DNA of 64,000 nt from Xanthomonas sp. GPE 39 (lineage in GTDB: Bacteria > Pseudomonadota > Gammaproteobacteria > Xanthomonadales > Xanthomonadaceae), in assembly GCF_000963005.1 (NCBI RefSeq), contig NZ_JZHZ01000007.1:1331808-1395807 (forward strand), written 5' to 3'. The stretch's first letter is position 1. Each line of letters begins with the position of its first letter. Shown here one piece after another: positions 40,384-49,574 of this stretch. The position numbers were made by a program, and so were the translations under genes. The notes below the pieces were generated by a model that made no database searches, was not told the origin of the DNA, and saw only the letters and a program-made list of their open reading frames with translations.

Positions 40384-41796
40384 TCAATCGATGTCTGCGA
40401 CCACGCGTCCGCGCAGCGAGTTGCTCAGCGCTTCGGTGATCGTCACCTCGACGAATTGCCCAATCAGACGCGGATGTCCTGGAAAATTCACCGAGCGCAT
40501 GTTTTCGGTCTTGCCGGTCAGTTCGGCCGGGTTCTTTTTCGATGGGCCTTCGACCAGCACCGTCTGCACGCTGCCGATCATGCTGCGCGAAATCTGCTGC
40601 GCGTGGGCGGTGATGTGCGCCTGCAGCCGCGCCAGCCGCGCATGCTTGACTGCTTCGGGAGTGTCGTCTTGCAGGTCGGCGGCGGGTGTGCCCGGACGTC
40701 GCGAATAGATAAAGGAAAAGCTCTGGTCGAAGCCGACGTCTTCGATCAGTTTCATGGTCTTGTCGAAATCGGCGTCGGTCTCGCCGGGGAAGCCGACGAT
40801 GAAGTCCGAGCTGATGGCGATGTCCGGACGCACCTGGCGCAATTTGCGGATCTTCTGCTTGAATTCCAGTGCGGTGTAGCCGCGCTTCATCGCACTGAGG
40901 ATACGGTCGCTGCCGGCTTGCACCGGCAAGTGCAGATAGTTGGCCAGTTGCGGCACGTCGCGGTAGGCGTCCACCAGCGAGTCGCTGAACTCCAACGGGT
41001 GCGAGGTGGTGAAGCGGATGCGACCGATGCCTTCGATCTGCGCGATGCTGCGGATCAGCAGGCCAAGATCGGCGTGTTGCGGCTCTTCGCCGGCGTCGGC
41101 GTCGGCATATGGGCCGCGGTAGGCGTTGACGTTTTGGCCGAGCAGGTTGATTTCGCGCACGCCTTGCGCGGCCAGTTGCGCCACTTCCACCAGCACGTCT
41201 TCGAACGGCCGGCTGATCTCCTCGCCGCGGGTGTAGGGCACCACGCAGAACGAGCAATATTTGGAGCAGCCTTCCATGATCGACACAAATGCCGACGGCC
41301 CTTCGGCGCGCGGCTCGGGTAGCCGGTCGAACTTCTCGACCTCGGGAAAGCTGATGTCCACCTGCGATTGCCCGGAGGCGCGTCGAGCGCGGATCAGTTC
41401 GGGCAGCCGATGCAGGGTCTGCGGGCCGAACACCAGGTCCACGTAGGGCGCGCGCTTGACGATCGCTTCGCCCTCCTGCGACGCCACGCACCCACCCACA
41501 CCGATGATTACCTGTTTGCCGCCGGCCTTCAGTGCCTTCCAGCGGCCGAGCTGGCTGAACACCTTTTCCTGCGCCTTCTCGCGGATCGAGCAGGTGTTGA
41601 CCAGGACCACGTCGGCTTCTTCGGGGTTATCGGTCAGCTCTAGCCCTTCGGCGGCGGCGAGTACGTCGGCCATCTTGGCCGAGTCGTACTCGTTCATCTG
41701 GCAACCGTGGGTCTTGATGTACAGCTTGCCGCGCGCTGGCGACGGCGAGGCGGGGGTGCCGGTGGAGGGCAGGGGATGCAGGACAGTCCCGGGCAT
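40384..41796 (-). CDS. miaB: tRNA-2-methylthio-N6-dimethylallyladenosine synthase
   Basis: Radical-SAM methylthiotransferase acting on i6A37 of tRNAs. 470 aa: the UPF0004 domain with cluster cysteines in [21 protein letters not shown] and GVGGCVASQ, the radical-SAM motif CSKYCSFC, and a C-terminal TRAM domain ending near RGRVVADI. Divergent from the lytic transglycosylase; phoH follows after 111 bases. Confidence 0.95.
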   Translation of the reverse strand: MPGTVLHPLPSTGTPASPSPARGKLYIKTHGCQMNEYDSAKMADVLAAAEGLELTDNPEEADVVLVNTCSIREKAQEKVFSQLGRWKALKAGGKQVIIGVGGCVASQEGEAIVKRAPYVDLVFGPQTLHRLPELIRARRASGQSQVDISFPEVEKFDRLPEPRAEGPSAFVSIMEGCSKYCSFCVVPYTRGEEISRPFEDVLVEVAQLAAQGVREINLLGQNVNAYRGPYADADAGEEPQHADLGLLIRSIAQIEGIGRIRFTTSHPLEFSDSLVDAYRDVPQLANYLHLPVQAGSDRILSAMKRGYTALEFKQKIRKLRQVRPDIAISSDFIVGFPGETDADFDKTMKLIEDVGFDQSFSFIYSRRPGTPAADLQDDTPEAVKHARLARLQAHITAHAQQISRSMIGSVQTVLVEGPSKKNPAELTGKTENMRSVNFPGHPRLIGQFVEVTITEALSNSLRGRVVADID

Positions 41797-42121
41797 GGCG
41801 CTGAATCCAGGCGGGTGGAAAGGTAGCCGACTAGTTTACCTGCCTCAGCGCATCTGCGCAGGCGCTCGGTGGGTTGCTCCGTGCGCCCCACGTGTCCGTG
41901 TACTGGTTGCAGTCTGCCGGATGCTTAAACGTTGCATATTCGGGCGCGGAAGTGGGGTCGAGCGGGGGGCGGCACCAAGCTCCGGCGCTCCCAGGATAAA
42001 ACCACGGCTGCGGTCTCAGGCGCTGGTGGGCGTGGCTCAGTCGGCGGGGGATGGGAGGGATCTCATCTCGGCCCAGTCGTGCGGACTTGGCAATCGGCGG
42101 GGAAGTTGGGACACTGCCGTT
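41797..42121. other. intergenic region between miaB and lytic transglycosylase
   Basis: About 325 bases between divergent genes. It must hold both promoters but no clear -35/-10 pair or operator was recognised. The transglycosylase frame is open through it, which is attributed to high GC rather than coding. Confidence 0.5.
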
Positions 42122-43069
42122 ATGAAGGGGATGCTGTGGCTTCTGGTGCTTGTCATCGCCACGCTGTCGGCTGCGCCGGCCAGTGCGGGTACCGTATACA
42201 AGTGCATCGGTGGCGACGGTGTCACCAGCTACGGTAATAAGCGCGTGTCCGGTGGCGATTGCAGTGTGATCGATCACTATATGCCCGAACGCCGTGCTGC
42301 GCATGTCGCGTCGGTCCCAGCCAAGGTGGTCGCCGAGCGCCCGCCCGCCCATCGTGTCGTCGCCTTGGCGGCTCCGTCGGTCGGCGTCCAAGCCCCCCAA
42401 GCTAACGCCTCGGTTGCCGCGCCAGCGTCAGCCACGTCCACGATGGTTCCGACGCGTGCGGCTTCGGTCGCTGGTGCTCTACCGCGTCGGCTGGTCAGCG
42501 GTCAGCTTTACTCTTACATGCAAGATGGCGTGCGCCATTACACCAGCGCGCGGCCAACCCAGCTCGCCAGTCTCGGGACGGTGCGCACGATCCACTACAG
42601 CTTCATGGAGACCTGCTACGCCTGCGCCAATGCCGGGGTGAACTTCGGCGCGGTGCGCCTGAACACGACCGCCTACCAGAGCGAGATCGCCGCTGCCGCG
42701 CGCGAATATGGCGTCGAGGAGGCGGTGGTGCGTGCCATCATTCATGCCGAATCGGCCTACAACCCCATGGCGCTCAGTCGCGCCGGCGCGCAGGGTCTGA
42801 TGCAGTTGATGCCGATGACGGCACGTCGTTTCGGGGTGGGCGATGCGTTCGATGCGGCGCAAAACATCCGTGGCGGTGTGCAATATCTGGCGTGGTTGTT
42901 GAAGCGTTTCAACGGCAACCTGAGCTTGGCCGCGGCCGGCTATAACGCCGGCGAGGGCGCGGTAGACAAACACGGCGGTGTGCCGCCGTATAGTGAGACG
43001 CAGCTCTATGTACAGCGGGTCGGCGTGCTCGCCGAACGCTACCGTGGCGCGGGTTCGCCCGCGCATTGA
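42122..43069 (+). CDS. secreted lytic transglycosylase (Slt-type)
   Basis: 315-aa exported enzyme expected to cleave peptidoglycan glycan strands. A signal peptide ends near SAAPASAG; the mature start (TVYKCIGGDGVTSYGNK) resembles DUF4124; a long Ala/Pro linker follows; the SLT domain is about 195-310 with catalytic Glu in IIHAESAYNP, then GAQGLMQLMPMTA and AAGYNAGEGAV. The Shine-Dalgarno is weak, and the ATG three codons later (42131) is an alternative. Confidence 0.88.
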   Translation: MKGMLWLLVLVIATLSAAPASAGTVYKCIGGDGVTSYGNKRVSGGDCSVIDHYMPERRAAHVASVPAKVVAERPPAHRVVALAAPSVGVQAPQANASVAAPASATSTMVPTRAASVAGALPRRLVSGQLYSYMQDGVRHYTSARPTQLASLGTVRTIHYSFMETCYACANAGVNFGAVRLNTTAYQSEIAAAAREYGVEEAVVRAIIHAESAYNPMALSRAGAQGLMQLMPMTARRFGVGDAFDAAQNIRGGVQYLAWLLKRFNGNLSLAAAGYNAGEGAVDKHGGVPPYSETQLYVQRVGVLAERYRGAGSPAH

Positions 43070-43216
43070 CCCTGTAGACACCCATGGCGGGCGGGGAGGC
43101 CGGCTGCATTGTCGGCGGATTAAGGGTTCCGCTACACTGCGGTGAATTCGATGCAACTCGATCCCCACCGAGTTGCTGGCAGCCTCACGCTACCCAATCA
43201 CAGATCGGAGTGCCGA

Positions 43217-43846
43217 ATGGCCAACGATGGGGTTAACGATTCGGTTAATACAGGGCGTCGTCGCTTCCTCACCGCCACCACCGCCGTCGTGGGCGCGTTT
43301 GGTGCGGGATGCGTCGCGGTTCCTTTCATCAAATCCTGGGAGCCGAGTGCCAAGGCCAAGCTGGCCGGGGCACCGATCACGGCCGACATCAGCGCGTTGC
43401 AGGAGGGCCAGCGGCTGATCCTGGAATGGCGCGGTCAGCCGATCTGGATCGTCAAGCGCTCCAAGGCGATGCTCGACGCGCTGCCATCCCTGGATGGCCG
43501 GCTCAAAGATCCAAAGTGCCAGAACAAGGATCAGCAGCCCGATTACGTGCTGAAAAACCCCGACTACCGCTCGATCAAACCGGATATCTCGGTATTGGTC
43601 GGCCTGTGTACCCACCTGGGCTGCTCGCCGGAGATGGTCGCCGAGATTCGCCCCGAGCCTTACGATCCAGACTGGAAGGGTGGCTATTTCTGCCCTTGCC
43701 ACAAGTCGCGTTTCGACATGTCCGGGCGCGTGTTCCAGGGTGTGCCGGCGCCGATCAACCTATTGGTGCCGCCGCACCATTACCAGGACGACAACACGCT
43801 GGTCATCGGTGTGGACCCGAGTGCGTCCGCGAAAGGAGGGGCGTAA
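43217..43846 (+). CDS. petA: cytochrome bc1 complex Rieske iron-sulfur subunit
   Basis: Electron-transfer subunit of ubiquinol-cytochrome c reductase. 209 aa: twin-arginine-type N-terminus (GRRRFLTATTAV) and one membrane anchor, then the [2Fe-2S] ligands in CTHLGC and CPCHKSRFD. GGAG 7 bases before ATG 43217. First of petABC, followed 3 bases later by petB. Confidence 0.96.
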   Translation: MANDGVNDSVNTGRRRFLTATTAVVGAFGAGCVAVPFIKSWEPSAKAKLAGAPITADISALQEGQRLILEWRGQPIWIVKRSKAMLDALPSLDGRLKDPKCQNKDQQPDYVLKNPDYRSIKPDISVLVGLCTHLGCSPEMVAEIRPEPYDPDWKGGYFCPCHKSRFDMSGRVFQGVPAPINLLVPPHHYQDDNTLVIGVDPSASAKGGA

Positions 43847-43849
43847 GTC

Positions 43850-45112
43850 ATGAGCGACAATCTCCTCACTCGCACTGCGGGCAGCGTCTTCGATTGGGTC
43901 AACGAGCGCGCCCCTGGGCTGATGCCGTTCTACCGCAAGCACATCGCCGAGTACTACGCGCCGAAAAATTTCAACCTCTGGTATTACTTCGGTTCGCTGG
44001 CGTTGGTGGTGCTGGTGAATCAGATCGTCACCGGCATTTTCCTGACGATGCACTACAAGACCAGCGCGGCCGAGGCGTTCAACTCGGTCGAGTACATCAT
44101 GCGTGACGTGGATTGGGGCTGGCTGATCCGCTACATGCACTCCACCGGTGCTTCGCTGTTCTTCATCGTGGTCTATCTGCACATGTTCCGCGGGCTGATG
44201 TACGGCAGCTACAAGAAGCCGCGCGAACTGGTCTGGATACTGGGCATGCTGATCTACCTGGTGCTGATGGCCGAAGCTTTTATGGGCTACGTGCTGCCCT
44301 GGGGGCAGATGTCGTTCTGGGGTGCCAAGGTCATCATCTCGCTGTTCGGCGCGATCCCGGTGATCGGCAACGGCTTGACCGAGTGGATCATGGGTGACTA
44401 TCTGCCGTCGGACGCCACCCTCAACCGGTTCTTCGCCCTGCACGTGATCGCGCTGCCGCTGGTGCTATTGCTGATGGTGGTGCTGCACCTGGGGGCGCTG
44501 CACGAAGTCGGCTCCAACAACCCCGATGGGGTGGAGATCAAGAAAGGGCCCAAGGGCAACCGTTGGGATCCGAACAAGCCGGCCGACGGTATCCCGTTCC
44601 ACCCGTACTACACGGTCAAGGACATGGTCGGGGTCGGTTTCCTGCTCATGATCGGCGCCTTCATCATTTTCTTCGCTCCGGCTTTTGGCGGGTTGTTCCT
44701 GGAGCACGACAACTTCACCGAGGCCAACCGCCTGGTCACGCCGGAGCACATCAAGCCGGTCTGGTACTACACCCCGTACTACGCGATGTTGCGGGTGGTG
44801 CCGAACAAGCTGGGCGGCGTGTTGGTGATGTTCTCGGCGATTGCGATCCTGTTCCTGGTGCCGTGGCTGGATCGGGCCAAGGTCAAGTCGATTCGCTACC
44901 GTGGCTGGATCTCGCGGGTGATGCTGGCGGTGCTGGCGGTGTGTTTCGTGTGGTTGGGGGTGATCGGCTCCGGTCCCGGCACCGAGATCATCGAGACCTA
45001 CATCGGCCGTGTGCTGACGCTGCTGTATTTCCTTTTCTTCCTGACCATGCCGATCTGGACCACGCTGGATCGCACCAAGCCGGTGCCGGAGCGGGTGAGC
45101 AGCCATGACTAA
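43850..45112 (+). CDS. petB: cytochrome bc1 complex cytochrome b subunit
   Basis: 420-aa membrane subunit with 8 or more helices carrying two b hemes and the quinone sites. The heme-binding histidines lie in RYMHSTGASLFFIVVYLHMFRG and in FFALHVIALPLVLL...VLHL, and the Qo-site PEW-like motif appears as KPVWYYTPYYAM (PVWY). GAGGGG just upstream. Overlaps petC. Confidence 0.96.
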   Translation: MSDNLLTRTAGSVFDWVNERAPGLMPFYRKHIAEYYAPKNFNLWYYFGSLALVVLVNQIVTGIFLTMHYKTSAAEAFNSVEYIMRDVDWGWLIRYMHSTGASLFFIVVYLHMFRGLMYGSYKKPRELVWILGMLIYLVLMAEAFMGYVLPWGQMSFWGAKVIISLFGAIPVIGNGLTEWIMGDYLPSDATLNRFFALHVIALPLVLLLMVVLHLGALHEVGSNNPDGVEIKKGPKGNRWDPNKPADGIPFHPYYTVKDMVGVGFLLMIGAFIIFFAPAFGGLFLEHDNFTEANRLVTPEHIKPVWYYTPYYAMLRVVPNKLGGVLVMFSAIAILFLVPWLDRAKVKSIRYRGWISRVMLAVLAVCFVWLGVIGSGPGTEIIETYIGRVLTLLYFLFFLTMPIWTTLDRTKPVPERVSSHD

Positions 45113-45851
45113 GCGCCTGATCGCTTTCTTCACCTGCCTCGCTTGCATGTGCGTGCTGTCCGCCTCTGCCTTGGCCGGCGAGGGGGGCGCCACCTTGCAG
45201 GCGGGTAACGATCTTGGCGACCGCGCTTCGCTGCAGCGTGGCGCCAAGATGTTCATGAACTATTGTTCCGGGTGCCACTCGCTGAAGTACCTGCGTTACT
45301 CGCGCATGGCCGAGGACCTGGGCCTGAGCGAAGATGAGGTGATGCACAATCTCAACTTCACCGGGGCCAAGGTTGGCGAACACATCGAGGCTGCGATGCC
45401 GCACGAGGGGGCGGCCAAGTGGTTCGGCAAGGCACCTCCGGATCTGAGTCTCATTGCCCGTGTGCGTGGCACCGACTGGGTCTATACCTATCTCAAGTCG
45501 TTCTACCTGGACCAGTCCCGCCCACTGGGCTGGAACAACAGCCTGTTCGCCAACGCCTCCATGCCCAATCCGCTGTGGGAGCTACAAGGCTTGCAGCAGC
45601 CGGTTTACGGCAAGGCCTCGCAGCCGGGTGTAGACAAACCGGTGGAGCGCCTGCAACTGGCGTCCCCGGGCAAACAGACCCCCGCCGAGTTCGACCAGAC
45701 CGTGCGTGACATCAGCAACTTCCTCGAATACGCTGGCGAGCCTGCAGCGCTGAAACGGCAGCGTCTGGGCGTGTGGGTGGTCCTGTTCCTGGCCTTGCTC
45801 ACCTTCCTGGCCTATTTGCTGAAGAAGGAATACTGGAAGGACGTGCATTGA
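45105..45851 (+). CDS. petC: cytochrome bc1 complex cytochrome c1 subunit
   Basis: 248-aa membrane-anchored c-type cytochrome of the bc1 complex. A cleavable signal peptide is followed by heme motif CSGCH in NYCSGCHSLKYLRY, and a C-terminal membrane anchor (VVLFLALLTFLAYLLKKEYW). The Met heme ligand is probably in ASMPNPL. Overlaps petB by 8 bases. Confidence 0.96.
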   Translation: MTKRLIAFFTCLACMCVLSASALAGEGGATLQAGNDLGDRASLQRGAKMFMNYCSGCHSLKYLRYSRMAEDLGLSEDEVMHNLNFTGAKVGEHIEAAMPHEGAAKWFGKAPPDLSLIARVRGTDWVYTYLKSFYLDQSRPLGWNNSLFANASMPNPLWELQGLQQPVYGKASQPGVDKPVERLQLASPGKQTPAEFDQTVRDISNFLEYAGEPAALKRQRLGVWVVLFLALLTFLAYLLKKEYWKDVH

Positions 45852-46021
45852 GCGCTTTCGATGCCGTCTACACGCCTGCTGCACCGTTGCTGAGTGATTT
45901 CCCTGTTCAGGCTATTGGCTTTTCTGGGCGAGGGTTGCACACTCAGGGGCCGTGGCGACCGTTCGCAAGGTGCGGACGGCGTCGATGCGGCCGGCGGATA
46001 CCGGTCGTCGGAGAGCCTTGA

Positions 46022-46657
46022 ATGGCGGTGAGTTTGCGCATGCGAAATACCTTGACCTTGTTTTCCTCCACCGATGATGTGCTGTGCCACCGTGTTCGTC
46101 TGGTGCTCGCGGCCAAAGGCGTCACCTACGATTTCGTGGCGGTTGATCCGCAAAATCCGCCGGAAGACCTGATCGATCTCAATCCCTACCACTCCGTGCC
46201 GACGCTGGTCGAGCGCGAGTTGGTGCTGTACGCCGCCTCGGTGGTCAGCGAGTATCTCGACGAGCGCTATCCGCATCCGCCGTTGATGCCGGTCGATCCG
46301 CTCTCGCGTGCGCGCTTGCGCCTGGCGATGTTGCGCATCGAACACGATTGGGTGCCGCAAGTGCAGGCGATCCAGCTTGGCAACAAAGCCCAGGCCGAAG
46401 CCGGCCGCAAGCGCCTGAAGGAGCTGTTGACCGCCTCGGTGCCACTGTTCAAGGCCAGCAAATTCTTCCTCAATCCGGAAATGAGTCTGGCCGATTGCGC
46501 GATGGCACCGATCATCTGGCGCCTGCAGGCGCTGGATATCCCGTTGCCGAAGGATGGCAAGGCGATCGAAGACTACGGCAATCGCATCTTCCGCAATCCC
46601 GGTTTCATCCGCAGCCTGACGGATCAGGAAAAGAAACTGCGCGATCTGCCAGCGTGA
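46022..46657 (+). CDS. sspA: stringent starvation protein A (GST fold)
   Basis: 211-aa RNA-polymerase-associated protein with a glutathione-S-transferase fold; relatives modulate stress transcription. An N-terminal thioredoxin-like domain (TLFSSTDDVLCHRVRLVLAAKG) and helical C-terminal domain match SspA. Starts ATG 46022; ATG 46040 (MRNTL) is an alternative. Follows petABC after 170 bases and precedes sspB, an arrangement common in this group. Confidence 0.92.
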   Translation: MAVSLRMRNTLTLFSSTDDVLCHRVRLVLAAKGVTYDFVAVDPQNPPEDLIDLNPYHSVPTLVERELVLYAASVVSEYLDERYPHPPLMPVDPLSRARLRLAMLRIEHDWVPQVQAIQLGNKAQAEAGRKRLKELLTASVPLFKASKFFLNPEMSLADCAMAPIIWRLQALDIPLPKDGKAIEDYGNRIFRNPGFIRSLTDQEKKLRDLPA

Positions 46658-46718
46658 TGCCTGTCTGCTTGGTGGGCTCGCTGTCTTTCCAGATGCGTCG
46701 GTGTGACGTGTCGGCGCG

Positions 46719-46724
46719 TAGAAT
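46719..46724 (+). promoter_or_regulatory. -10-like TAGAAT before sspB
   Basis: TAGAAT at 46719-46724 lies exactly 6 bases before ATG 46731. If used as a -10 it would start transcription at or near that ATG, giving either a leaderless message or, if ATG 46752 is the true start, a leader of about 20 bases. No good -35 was found. Confidence 0.35.
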
Positions 46725-46730
46725 TGTCGT

Positions 46731-47162
46731 ATGAGCGAAGAGACTTACCGCATGACCAGCCATCGCCCGTACCTGTTGCGGGCGCTGGTGGAGTGGATCA
46801 ACGACAATGGCATGACCCCGCACGTATTGGTGGATGCCGGCTTGCCTGGTGTGCAGGTGCCGCCGAGCGCGGTCAAGGATGGCAGGGTGGTGTTGAACAT
46901 CGCCGAGCGCGCGGTGGTGCGTCTGCAGATCGACAACGATGGGGTCAGCTTCACCGCTCGATTTGGCGGTGTCAGCTATCCAGTCCAGGTGCCGATGGCT
47001 GCGGTGTTGGCAGTCTATGCGCGCGAAACCGGGCAGGGCATGGCGCTGCCGGACGATATCCATGGTCCGGGCGAGCCGCCCGACGGCGATACGCCACCGC
47101 CACCGCGTCCTGGCAGTTCCGACGAAGCCGGTAAACGCCCGCGTTTGCGCGTGGTGAAGTAG
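46731..47162 (+). CDS. sspB: SspB, ClpXP adaptor protein
   Basis: Delivers ssrA-tagged and other substrates to ClpXP. 143 aa: substrate-binding beta domain from MTSHRPYLLRALVEWINDNGMTPHVLVDA to about 100, a Pro-rich linker, and a C-terminal ClpX-binding tail ending RLRVVK. ATG 46752 (MTSHRPYLL) aligns better with the start of E. coli SspB and has AAGAGA upstream, so 46731 may be 7 codons too early. Confidence 0.92.
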   Translation: MSEETYRMTSHRPYLLRALVEWINDNGMTPHVLVDAGLPGVQVPPSAVKDGRVVLNIAERAVVRLQIDNDGVSFTARFGGVSYPVQVPMAAVLAVYARETGQGMALPDDIHGPGEPPDGDTPPPPRPGSSDEAGKRPRLRVVK

Positions 47163-47386
47163 GACTGGCCTCCGGGCGAGCGCTTGCCGCTCGCCATCGT
47201 GCCGTTTTCTTGGGCGGGCTGTGTGCAGTCGGTCCTGCGCATGGTATCGCCAGGAGCGCACGACGATTGCTGTGCATGCCGGCCGCGTTGTCGGCTGCGT
47301 GCGCTATGGCTGCGTTCGATACGGTTGCTGCGACTCGTAGCGGGCCTGCGTCACCCGTTGCGCGCATGACCGGCTGCGTTGGATCG

Positions 47387-47731
47387 TCATTGGTGTGGTG
47401 CTCGCGCCTCATGCAGCGCGGTCACGGTGGCGACAGATGGCCCGGCGAAAGTAATCAGTCGATCCCCGAGCAGCACCAGACGGCCGCTGTGTCGGTCCAC
47501 GCCGTCGCAGGAATAGTCGAAGCGGAAGCTACGCTCGAAGCCGAGCCAGCCGTTGGGCAGTCGTCGTAGGCGTAGGCCCGTGCCGTGCACGCTTTGGTCG
47601 AGCCATTGCACGTCGGCGGCTTTGCAGGCGTTGCGGCCGAGGACTTCGGCGCGTTCGGCGGCGGCGCGCGAGGCGTTCCAGAACGCGAACACGGCCGCAC
47701 CGACGATCATCAGTAGGATCAGACTAGGCAT
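47387..47731 (-). CDS. DUF3301 domain protein
   Basis: 114-aa protein with one N-terminal membrane anchor (MPSLILLMIVGAAVFAFWNA), then a cytoplasmic or periplasmic domain containing ACKAADVQWLDQSVHGTGLRLRR and GWLGFERSFRFDYS, the DUF3301 pattern. Function unknown. The longer frame upstream was not used because the membrane anchor at MPSLIL makes a natural start. Confidence 0.8.
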   Translation of the reverse strand: MPSLILLMIVGAAVFAFWNASRAAAERAEVLGRNACKAADVQWLDQSVHGTGLRLRRLPNGWLGFERSFRFDYSCDGVDRHSGRLVLLGDRLITFAGPSVATVTALHEARAPHQ

Positions 47732-47864
47732 GCGGCCACTGTAACCAGACCACGGACAAGAGGGCAATCTTGATCGCCAGAGATCGGGATGTGGCGTTGT
47801 GATTTGTCTGTTGCGGCTGCTGCTTGTGTCAACCCGTCGCCCTGCATGCACACGAGCTAGCGCC

Positions 47865-48746
47865 TTACTGCGGGGGTGGTGGACCCAACTTGAGCGAAAG
47901 GTCCACCGCTTGCACGTGCTTGGTCAGCGCGCCGATGGAAATGCAGTCCACGCCGTCTTCGGCGATCGCCCGTGCCGTGTCCAGATCCACGCCGCCGGAG
48001 ACTTCCAGCGGGATGCCGCGCTGATGAAACTCGGTGCTGGCAATCGCCACGGCGGCGCGGCGTTGTTCCGCTGTGAAGTCGTCGAGCAAGATGCGCTCGC
48101 AACCGGCGCTGAGGGCTTCGCGCAATTCTTCCAGGGTTTCTACCTCGACCACGAGTGGCAGTTGCGGCCACTGCGCGCGCGCTGCGGCGACCGCCGCGCT
48201 CAGCGAGCCGGCGGCATGGATGTGGTTTTCTTTCAGCATCACCGTGTCGTACAGACCGATGCGGTGGTTGTCGCCGCCACCGCACCGCACCGCGTACTTC
48301 TGCGCCAGACGCAGGCCGGGCAGGGTCTTGCGCGTATCCAGGATGCGTGCGCCGGTGCCGGCGACCGCCGCCACGTAGGCGGCGGTAACGGTTGCGGTGG
48401 CGGACAGGGTCTGGAGAAAATTCAGCGAGGCACGCTCGGCGCTGACCAGGGCGCGGCTGCGCCCGTGCAACAACGCCAGGACGGTTCCTGCAGCCACGCG
48501 TTCGCCCTCGGCCACGTGCCACTGGATATTGACTTGCGGATCGAGCGCGCGGTGACAGGCGTCGAACCAGGGCCGGCCAGCGATCACCGCCTCCTGCTTG
48601 CACAGCAGATAGGCGCTGTCGGCGCGGTCGGGTAGCAAGGCGGCGGTGACGTCACCGCTGCCGAGGTCCTCGGCCAGTGCGCGTGCTACATCCGCGTCGA
48701 TCAGTTCCTGTGCTGGCGCCTGTGGCGACGCCGTATCCTGGCTCAT
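47865..48746 (-). CDS. nadC: nicotinate-nucleotide pyrophosphorylase (quinolinate phosphoribosyltransferase)
   Basis: Makes nicotinate mononucleotide from quinolinate and PRPP for NAD synthesis. 293 aa with LAEDLGSGDVTA, SAERASLNFLQTLSATAT, DTRKTLPGLRLAQKYAVRCGGGDNHR and the phosphate loop EVSGGVDLDTAR. Overlaps the Trm112-like gene upstream by 4 bases. Confidence 0.95.
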   Translation of the reverse strand: MSQDTASPQAPAQELIDADVARALAEDLGSGDVTAALLPDRADSAYLLCKQEAVIAGRPWFDACHRALDPQVNIQWHVAEGERVAAGTVLALLHGRSRALVSAERASLNFLQTLSATATVTAAYVAAVAGTGARILDTRKTLPGLRLAQKYAVRCGGGDNHRIGLYDTVMLKENHIHAAGSLSAAVAAARAQWPQLPLVVEVETLEELREALSAGCERILLDDFTAEQRRAAVAIASTEFHQRGIPLEVSGGVDLDTARAIAEDGVDCISIGALTKHVQAVDLSLKLGPPPPQ

Positions 48747-49012
48747 TTGGCCGGGAAGTCGGCGAGCTGGGCCGTGGCAATCGCCTCTTCAGACAGCAGC
48801 ACCGGGATGCCGTCCTCGACGCGGAACACCTGTTTGCGATCACGCGTGACCAGGGCTTCGCGCAGCGATTGGCTCTGTGGGCTGCCGTCGGCGCGCTTGA
48901 CCTCGCCAGCGGCGATGGCGCGATTCAGTGCTTCCAGGCCGCGCGTTTCCAGCAGTGCCAGCGGTTGGCGGGTGTCGGGCGAGCACAGCAGGTCGAGGAG
49001 TTTGCGGTCCAT
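48743..49012 (-). CDS. Trm112-like protein (UPF0434/YcaR family), divergent
   Basis: 89 aa starting MDRKLLDLLCSPDTRQPL and ending with the family tail FRVEDGIPVLLSEEA. In standard members two Cys pairs bind zinc; here the first pair is reduced to a single Cys (CSPD) and the second is absent, with about 30 extra residues between the two conserved ends. Function unknown; relatives activate methyltransferases. Overlaps nadC, divergent from purE. Confidence 0.8.
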   Translation of the reverse strand: MDRKLLDLLCSPDTRQPLALLETRGLEALNRAIAAGEVKRADGSPQSQSLREALVTRDRKQVFRVEDGIPVLLSEEAIATAQLADFPAK

Positions 49013-49040
49013 CCGGTCTTCGTCTTGCGTGGAAGGCGGC

Positions 49041-49046
49041 TAGAAT
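49041..49046 (+). promoter_or_regulatory. -10-like TAGAAT upstream of purE
   Basis: GGCGGCTAGAAT, the same GCGGCTAGAAT string seen before hisS, ends at 49046. Transcription from it would leave a short leader that includes AAGGCAGGGG before the purE ATG. No good -35 was found. Confidence 0.4.
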
Positions 49047-49070
49047 ACGTCTTTAAGGCAGGGGACGGCC

Positions 49071-49574
49071 ATGGCCTCCAGACAAACCACGCCGCTCGTC
49101 GGCATCGTGATGGGTTCCCGCTCCGATTGGGAGACTATGCAGCACGCGGCGGAAAAGCTCGATGCGTTGGGTGTACCGCATGAGGTGAAGGTCGTGTCGG
49201 CGCACCGCACGCCGGATGTGCTGTTCGCCTATGCCGAGGCGGCGGCGGCGCGTGGGTTGCGGGCGATCATTGCCGGTGCCGGCGGCGCGGCGCACCTACC
49301 GGGCATGCTCGCGGCGAAGACGGCGGTGCCGGTGCTGGGCGTGCCGGTGCAGTCCAAGGCGCTCAATGGCATGGACTCTTTGTTGTCGATCGTGCAGATG
49401 CCGGCGGGTATTCCGGTGGCTACCTTCGCCATCGGCAATGCCGGCGCGGCCAATGCCGCGCTGTTCGCCGCGGCGATGCTGGCGGCCGAGCACGGCGATG
49501 TCGCTACGGCGCTGAGCGCGTTTCGCCAGCGCCAGACAGAAGACGTGATGGCCAAGGACGATCCGCGCCAATGA
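49071..49574 (+). CDS. purE: 5-(carboxyamino)imidazole ribonucleotide mutase
   Basis: Converts N5-CAIR to CAIR in purine synthesis. 167 aa with [29 protein letters not shown] and [26 protein letters not shown], diagnostic of class I PurE. Overlaps purK by ATGA. Confidence 0.96.
   Translation: MASRQTTPLVGIVMGSRSDWETMQHAAEKLDALGVPHEVKVVSAHRTPDVLFAYAEAAAARGLRAIIAGAGGAAHLPGMLAAKTAVPVLGVPVQSKALNGMDSLLSIVQMPAGIPVATFAIGNAGAANAALFAAAMLAAEHGDVATALSAFRQRQTEDVMAKDDPRQ

Noticed and set aside
39883-41322. 479-aa plus-strand open frame over phoH and miaB
   Set aside because: Antisense to two well-identified genes; no signal, start context or family features.
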